Shown: positions 58,180 to 64,000 of the stretch, piece after piece
Layout: every line of letters starts with the position of its first letter
Position numbering within the stretch: the first letter of the stretch is position 1
Source: Myotis daubentonii
Taxonomy: Eukaryota > Chordata > Mammalia > Chiroptera > Vespertilionidae
DNA: 64,000 nucleotides
Reading direction: 5' to 3'
NCBI RefSeq assembly: GCF_963259705.1
Contig: NC_081849.1
Location: 58,996,093-59,060,092 of the forward strand
Position numbers and translations under genes: made by a program
Notes under the pieces: generated by a model
Seen by the model: the letters and a program-made list of their open reading frames with translations, nothing else
Database searches by the model: none
What the model was told of the DNA's origin: nothing

Positions 58180-58640
58180 TCATACTTACCATTTACTGAG
58201 AACTTCCTACTTTCACCTTTGTGTTGTATTATGTTAAGCACTTTACATGCATTAACTAATTTAATGCTAATAATAATCCTGTGATGAAGGTAGTATGATC
58301 TCCATTTTTCTTTTTTGTTATGTATTTTTATTGATTTCAGAGAGGAAGGGAGAGGGAGAGAGAAATAGAAACATCAGTGATGAGAGAGAATCATTGATTA
58401 GCTGCCTCCTGGATGCCCCCTACTGGGGATTGAACATGTACCCTTGACCGGGAATCAAACTGTGACCTCCTGGTTCATAGATCCAAGCTTAACCACTGAG
58501 CCACGCTGGCCAGGCTCCATTTTGGAGTATTAATGAACATGGCCAAGTGTGAACAGCTTGTAAGTGGAAGTGGTGGTTTTCAAGGTCTCTAACTCTAAAG
58601 TCAACAAATATAAATATGGTGTTATGAACTTAACATTGAT
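58180..58640 (-). mobile_element. MIR SINE, antisense, split by a Ves
   Basis: The left piece (to 58308) has TTACTGAGAACTTCC, GTTAAGCACTTTACATGC, TTAATGCTAATAATAATCCT and GATGAAGGTAGTATGATCTCC. The right piece (from 58515) resumes at CTCCATTTTGG and has CAGCTTGTAAGTGGAAGTGG. The two halves are consecutive in MIR, and a Ves sits between them. Confidence 0.75.
58309..58514 (-). mobile_element. Ves SINE, antisense, inserted in MIR
   Basis: Tail TTATGTATTTTTATTGATTT at the left, CTCCTGGATGCCCCCTACTG in the middle, and CTTAACCACTGAGCCACGCTGGCC at the right. Perfect target duplication CTCCATTTT (58300-58308, 58515-58523). Confidence 0.95.
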
Positions 58641-58649
58641 GATACCCTT

Positions 58650-59059
58650 GCCAAAGCTACCACCCCCCCAAAATGGGATAAGGTAAAGGAAAGTTTGTCC
58701 AAAGATTACTTCCTTGGGAATTCTGTTATAAAGCTTATTAGAAAGCCTGTCAGTTTCTCCAAATCCTGGAGCCTCCAGGTATAAAGTATTGGTGTAATAC
58801 TTAGATAATTATTGGTAGTCATTGTATCTTGGTACAACTTACCTTGATAAGGCTGACTTATTAATAACACTCTTAACACATCCTATTTTTACCTCTAGTT
58901 TCACCTTTTCTTTCTTCCCCTCTTACCCAAATAGAGTTCTTTCTTTGTACAATTTGGAAGAAAAAGGGCTTTCTCTATGAACTTAACCCTTCTCAAATAA
59001 TGGTATGCGAAGCACAAGATTTTGTTTGTTTATGTTTTATTTCCTACCTATTATAAAGC
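58650..59059. other. HDAC9 intron, nothing recognised
   Basis: AT-rich sequence; no gene or named repeat. Confidence 0.4.
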
Positions 59060-59265
59060 AAAACTTTCATAAAATGCATTAAAATGAATTACTAAAAGTG
59101 ATTTACAAAATGAAAAATTCAATTATTTTTATTAGATTCAACAGATATAAAATTATTCTAAACAGATTGCTATAAAAGCTTCTAAGTGCTTGCTTGCTGT
59201 GGACTGGGAATACTCTGAGGACCACCATGGTTCCCTGGACCACACTTTGAATAGAAATATTCTAG
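59060..59265. repeat. Unnamed interspersed repeat, copy B
   Basis: It shares ordered blocks with 38821-39022 (CATTAAAATGAATT, ACAAAATGAAAAATTC, TTAGATTCAACAGATATAAA, TATAAAAGCTTCTAAGTG). The right end has CCTGGACCACACTTTGAATA, suggestive of a hAT-type family. Confidence 0.5.
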
Positions 59266-59353
59266 GCCAGTGGATATTGAATTTAAATTCAAAGATATCA
59301 TATTTGAATTTAAATCTGTCATCTTGTTAGCTTCCTCTTTTGTCTCATCTGGG

Positions 59354-59429
59354 TTTGTTGTTGTTGCTGTTGCTGTTGCTGTTGCTGATGGTGGTGGTTG
59401 GTTGGTTGGTTGGTTAGTTGGTTAGTTGA
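59354..59429. repeat. (TTGCTG)n / (GTTG)n simple repeat
   Basis: GTTGTTGCTGTTGCTGTTGC changes into GGTGGTGGTTGGTTGGTTGG. It explains apparent low-complexity frames here. Confidence 0.9.
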
Positions 59430-59439
59430 TTGCTTTCCT

Positions 59440-60360
59440 CTTCAATATCTTTTTCTGCCTTTTGGATTGAATATTTTTAAAAATTATTTCATTTTAATAC
59501 CACTATTGAATTATTGGTTGCACCTCTTTATTTTTTCAGTAGTTTCCTTAGCATTTACACTTATTAACACTTACCACTGTCTACTTTCCAGTAGTTACTC
59601 TACTGTATGAATAAGAATCCTACAGCAGTTTATGTGCTTTTGTTGTCCTACATTTGACTGACTGTTACATGTGCCATAAGCCCCACACATTTTTATTTTT
59701 ATTTTTTGCTTTAGGTAGTCAATTACCTCTTTTTAAGGGAATGGAAATAAGAAAATGTCTCGCATGTGCCTGCGTTATTATCATTTTTAGCACTCTTCAC
59801 TTCTTTGTGTCAATCCATGTTTCCTGCTGGTATTATGCTGCTTTTTTTCCTGGTATTTTAATAATTTATTTTACCAGCTTTTGTAACTTAGGTGTGATGG
59901 CAAAACAATGGCATGGCTTTTATTTTCTGAAAACTCTATTTTTATCTCTTAAAGTTATTTTAAAAATATTTTTGGCTTATATATAATTCTGAGTTGCATT
60001 TTTTTCCCTTTGAAAATGTCATTGCATTGTCTTTGAGCTTGAACTTTTTCTATTAAGAAATCTGCTATCTTCCTTTTTTCGGTTTTATGTAATGTGTCTC
60101 TTCTCTGACTGTTTTCAAGATTTTTTTTGCTGAGTTTTCAGCAGTTTGGTTTTTCTCATATGTTTATAATTGATTTTTTGGTAAGTGTTTTTTTCTATTT
60201 ATGCTTTGAATATTTTAGATCTGTGGTTTCATTATTTTTGAGAACTTCTCAGTCATCTCTTAAATATTTCTTTTGCCTCATTTTTCTCTCTTTCCTCCTT
60301 TCAAGAATCCAGTTAAAATGCTTAACAGTTTAGGTTTCTTTAGCTCCCAAATGATACCCC
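59440..60360 (-). mobile_element. Old LINE-1 (L1M-type), antisense
   Basis: Antisense L1M-like phrases: GAATTATTGGTTGCACCTC, TGCATTGTCTTTGAGCTTG, AAGAAATCTGCTATCTTCC, TTATGTAATGTGTCTCTTCT, CTGACTGTTTTCAAGATTTT and TCTGTGGTTTCATTATTTTTG. T-rich open frames on the plus strand are by-products. Borders are approximate. Confidence 0.6.
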
Positions 60361-61056
60361 CACATTAATATTTTTTCAGCATTTTTCTTATTATGAGGGT
60401 GAGTACATCATTCTTTGCATTTTTCTATACCCTAAATAAAAGAGAAAATTTAGACCAATTATTCTTAAGTTGTGTTTACTAAGTGAAAGGCCATGAGGTT
60501 ATTAATTATAAGAAGCCCATGAATTCATTTGCAGACCCTACATGGACTTAACAAACATTATGTGTCCAAAATATGAAGCTACATTTTGTTTGTTTTTGTT
60601 TTTGAAGCTACATTTTCAAATTTTGCTGCAATTAATATGGTTCAAATGAATTTAAAATGATTGCTGAATTATTTATAATTTTTGCCACCATATATTTTCT
60701 CAAATGACAATAATGCAATACAACTCTGTACTGCTGTGAATATTTTTAGCATTTACTTGAAATGTTAACCTGAGCATCCTTGCTCCAGTTGTATCTGCAG
60801 GCAGAAGCTAGAATCCTTTATAAACTGACCCCGTGTAATGACACACTCCAAGTGCCCCACCCTAAGACATCTCCTTGAGTTAGGCTGTGATCATTGTGTA
60901 CAAGGCACCAATCCAACTAGTTCCTGTGAGACACTGTTTTCCCTTTCCTGCTTTAGAATTTTTTAACTTTGTGTAAAAATAAGTCTCTCTGGACAGCAGA
61001 AGTTATGTATTGGCAGCCCAGCATCCATATTGAAGAAACAGGTGTTTTCTTGTGTG
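60361..61056. other. HDAC9 intron, nothing recognised
   Basis: AT-rich sequence before a (GT)n-flanked Ves. No gene or named repeat. Confidence 0.4.
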
Positions 61057-61083
61057 TGGTGTGTGTGTGTATGTGTGTGTGTT

Positions 61084-61286
61084 TAAACATATTTTTATTG
61101 GTTTTAGAGAGGAAGGAAGAGGGAGAGAGAGATGGAAACATCAGTGATGAGAGAGAATCATTGACTGGCTGCCTCCTGCACGCCCCGCACTAGAGATCGA
61201 GCCTACAATCCAGGCATGTGCCCTGACAACTGTGACCTCCTGGTTCATAGGTTGACGCTCAACCACTGAGCCACGCTGGCCAGGCT
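61084..61286 (-). mobile_element. Ves SINE, antisense, inserted in a (GT)n tract
   Basis: TAAACATATTTTTATTGG tail at the left and CTCAACCACTGAGCCACGCTGG at the right. The flanking TGTGTGTGTTT sequence on both sides is the target duplication. A few bases around the B box (CCTGACAACTGTGACC) are deleted. Confidence 0.93.
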
Positions 61287-61674
61287 TGTGTGTGTTTTTT
61301 TAAGCCTGGCTGACAACTTTTTTAAAGTGTATTCTCAGTATTTATAATTGAAGGATTGCACCTAGGGTCCCATCTCATTTTCCTGACTTTACATTACATC
61401 GACATTACTGATCTGGCACCAGAATTATTTGAACTTGTGGCTACTGCTGTAGCCCTAATCTGCACCACTTCCATATATGGGTCTCTCTAGGCTTATTTTT
61501 TTGTACTTTGTCCCTGTTCATAGACCCCTTTTGTCTACATTGGTCTTGTTACTGTTGTTTTTTAAACCATAAATTACATGACAATGTATATTATCCAGTG
61601 TCAGATCTATCTTTGGACAGTTAACTTACTTTGAACTTGGATTATTTTGTGTAGTGTATGTTACACTTGCATTT
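61287..61674. other. HDAC9 intron between Ves copies
   Basis: Nothing recognised in this stretch. Confidence 0.4.
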
Positions 61675-61688
61675 TGCTCTCCATTTTT

Positions 61689-61911
61689 TTAAAAATATAT
61701 TTTATTGATTTTTTACAGAGAGGAAGGGAGAGGGAGAGGGATAGAGAGTTAGAAACATCGATGAGAGAGAAACATCGAATCAGCTGCCTCTTGCACGCCC
61801 CCTACTGGGGATGTGCCCGCAACCCAGGTACATGCCCTTGACCTGAATTGAACCTGGGACCCTTCAGTCCGCAGGCCAACGCTCTATCCGCTGAGCCAAA
61901 CCGGCCAGGGC
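61689..61911 (-). mobile_element. Ves SINE, antisense, young
   Basis: Near-consensus, with GCCCTGGCCGGTTTGGCTCA in reverse at the right end and TTAAAAATATATTTTATTG at the left. Perfect 14-bp target duplication TGCTCTCCATTTTT (61675-61688, 61912-61925). Confidence 0.97.
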
Positions 61912-61970
61912 TGCTCTCCATTTTTATGTGGCCATTCTCAGAATAAGTACAACAACCACCAGAATAATCA

Positions 61971-62122
61971 GCCCTGGCGGGTGTGGCTGAGTTGGTTGGG
62001 GCATTGTCTTATACACCAAAAAGAGGCAGGTTTGATTCCCAGTCAGGGGACACACGCCAAGTTGTGGGTTTGATCCCTGGTTGGGGCATGTATGAGAGAC
62101 AACCCATCGATATTTCTCACAC

Positions 62123-62199
<77 letters not shown>

Positions 62200-62224
62200 T
62201 CTCTCTCTCTCTTTCTTTCTCAAC
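61971..62224 (+). mobile_element. Ves SINE, sense, ending in long (TC)n
   Basis: It starts GCCCTGGCGGGTGTGGCTGA, has a B-box-like GGTTTGATTCC and runs into a CT microsatellite at 62126-62220; the usual TAAAAATCAATAAA tail is missing. It lies 59 bp from the antisense Ves at 61689-61911 and belongs to the GTGTGGCT subtype. Confidence 0.92.
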
Positions 62225-63407
62225 ACAAACGAAGACCATTCCATGAATACCCCACAGGTTATTTGGAATAAGAGGTGGGGGTGCAGGTGATGGGGCACTC
62301 AGCATCTTTCATTTCTTGCTAAATCCAGATTATGAATTTTGATCATTTAAATTCATGCACCTAATTCTGGGTGAAATAAATAAGCTGTGAAAACCGTAGG
62401 TTTTGATATATTGTACCCAGTTTTCAAATGCTCAGAATCTGTTTCAAAGGAAGTGGAAGGGTGAGGATACTCAGAAGTGGTGCTTGTACATTTCCACCCA
62501 ACCAAGTGAATCCTGGCTGCTCGAAGGCACCAGGCCCTCCATGTGCTCCCAGTCTCCTGTGTGTAGTGACAGACCCAACATTCTCAGGAACCACTTTCTC
62601 AAGGACCGGCTTTCAATAGGTAGAAATTGTCTGTTTCTTTTTTTTTCTTTTTTCCTTCTTGGTATGGATGCCAATAATCATCTGATGTCCTTGATCTTTT
62701 ATTTTGCCACTGATAATATATAACTATTTCCTTTTTGAGGCCATTAAAAGAAATTGCAGCCCCCTTTCTTTGATGTATTAAGGAAAGATAAGTGGAGATT
62801 GGAGCAAAAGAATGAGAAGAACTGTAAAAGGTTTTTCCTGGCTCTGTCACTAACATTTGTGAAACTGAAGAAATGGAAAAGGGCAGAACAATTCTTAACA
62901 TAAGTTTATATTAGTGTTGATTCTATTCAGTAGACATAATCATTTGGGTAAATTCTGGATAAAAAACAACAACACACACACACAATACTGACAAAAATAA
63001 TTCTTGGTTGCCTTCCAAATGAAAAGCAAAAGAGAGAGCACAGCTTTAAAAAGGTCACAATGAAAATATAAAGCATTTTCCTCCCTGTTCCTTCTGTCTC
63101 CTTTCCTCCACCCTCTTTTCTTCCCATTCCTTATTTCTATTTTCTTTTTAGCGTTGCCATATTCCATAAAGGATTGTAAGCAGCTTTCAAAACAAATAAA
63201 TATGAATTCTGTGTGTGTTTGTGTGTTTATAGAGTAGGTGTGGTAATCATTCAGAAATGAAAATACAAGGAGTCAGGAATGAAATTAGTTTCCTACAGTG
63301 TGTGCTATAGTAGCGACTATGTTTATGAGAGAAAGGCCACAGATTTGGCTTTGCAGTTTCGAGCAGCCAATGTGGAGGAGGCAGCACTGTTACTTAGATG
63401 GTCCTCA
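62225..63407. other. HDAC9 intron, nothing recognised
   Basis: Intronic sequence with short (CA)n near 62970 and (GT)n near 63210. No exon or named repeat. Confidence 0.4.
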
Positions 63408-63635
63408 CTTTCCCAGGCTTGGCAGGCATTATTGACATTTTGAGTCAGATACTTTTTTTTCATGCTGGCCTGTTGCATTATGAGATGTTTAGTGGAATTC
63501 CTGGCTTCTACCCAACAGAAGCCAGAAACACATCTGCCCCTCAGTTCTGACAACCAAAAATGTCTCCAGAAACTGTCAAGTAGCTCCTGAGGGACAAAAG
63601 CACCCCACCCCCATTGAGAGCCTCTGCATTAGAAA
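63408..63635 (-). mobile_element. MER20-like hAT-Charlie element, antisense
   Basis: Reverse of MER20: GGCATTATTGACATTTTGAG, TGTTGCATTATGAGATGTTTAG, CCTGGCTTCTACCCA, TGACAACCAAAAATGTCTCC and a final GAGAGCCTCTG in place of the terminal repeat. Ancient and non-coding. Confidence 0.85.
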
Positions 63636-64000
63636 AATGGCACACACATTACAACACTTGGGAAAAGCCCAGCCGGTCCAGATACAACTTGTGGCATTTG
63701 AATTTGTTGAATATATTCTAAAATCTTACATGGTGAAATTCAACACTTTTAATATAAAACATTCATATAGGTCTTAGCTAATTCATTTCATTAGGGAAAT
63801 CTTTGATTCTACAAATATGGTTAGGATGTGTTTTAAAATCATTGTATTTTTTACTTAGTTATTAGATTATGATTATACTAGCATAAAAATCAATATGAGT
63901 TAATGCTTATACTCTTTTTTTCTGGGTTCTCATTCCAACTCCACTAATTACTAGCTGAATAACCTCTCTGATTTTCAAAGACACAACTGCTTAATAGTAG
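63636..64000. other. HDAC9 intron to window edge
   Basis: AT-rich sequence with nothing recognised. The next HDAC9 exon must lie beyond position 64000. Confidence 0.5.

Noticed and set aside
62126..62220. Ser-Leu and Arg-Glu repeat proteins around (TC)n runs
   Set aside because: Translations of a CT microsatellite in a Ves SINE; the same applies at 32730-32784 and 49394-49521.

Overview
This window is mammalian, from a vespertilionid (evening/mouse-eared type) bat. Two signals support that. First, there are eight non-autonomous Helitrons of the HeliBat type, with 5' TC and AATAAAAG-like starts, an ATGCAAAT block, and a 3' GTGCACGAA..TTCGTGCAC hairpin followed by CTAG. Second, there are fifteen tRNA-derived Ves SINEs. 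DNA transposons of the hAT and mariner type are also common. HeliBats and abundant young DNA transposons are known from vespertilionid bats. The species cannot be told from the sequence alone.

The only gene I can support is HDAC9, a class IIa histone deacetylase, on the + strand. Four consecutive coding exons are visible at 14628-14799, 24481-24614, 39729-39849 and 44708-44757. Their phases join without a break, and each is bounded by AG and GT splice sites. Together they encode the linker just before the deacetylase domain and the N-terminal part of that domain, including the CxC and LPCGG cysteines of the class IIa structural zinc site. The upstream exons (MEF2-binding and glutamine-rich regions) and the downstream exons (catalytic HH, DxH and D motifs) lie outside the window. 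Everything else is intron: more than 14.6 kb before the first exon, then 9.7, 15.1 and 4.9 kb, and more than 19 kb after the last.

Layout: 1-6.7 kb is old antisense LINE-1 sequence interrupted by a CpG-rich block at about 1.08-2.95 kb. From 8.99 to 28.9 kb there are seven HeliBats, two pairs of them abutting head to tail, with hAT, mariner-MITE, L2 and Ves copies between them. From 29 to 49 kb the sequence is mostly repeat-poor, with scattered Ves, MER5A and a small hAT. From 49 to 64 kb there are Ves clusters, MIR, MER5A, MER20, an antisense L1 stretch and one more HeliBat. No tRNA, rRNA, CRISPR or protein-coding transposase was found; every mobile element here appears non-autonomous or decayed.

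I found no new protein system. The most interesting observation is that three HeliBat copies carry close matches to the CTCF core motif, in two copies as an inverted pair, inside the HDAC9 gene. HDAC9 introns and exons are known to hold enhancers of neighbouring TWIST1, so mobile CTCF-like sites here could matter. Other observations are a VNTR-like expansion inside one HeliBat, a probable three-residue gap in HDAC9, and an unexplained CpG-rich block. Repeat family names are from memory of consensus sequences and were not checked by a search.
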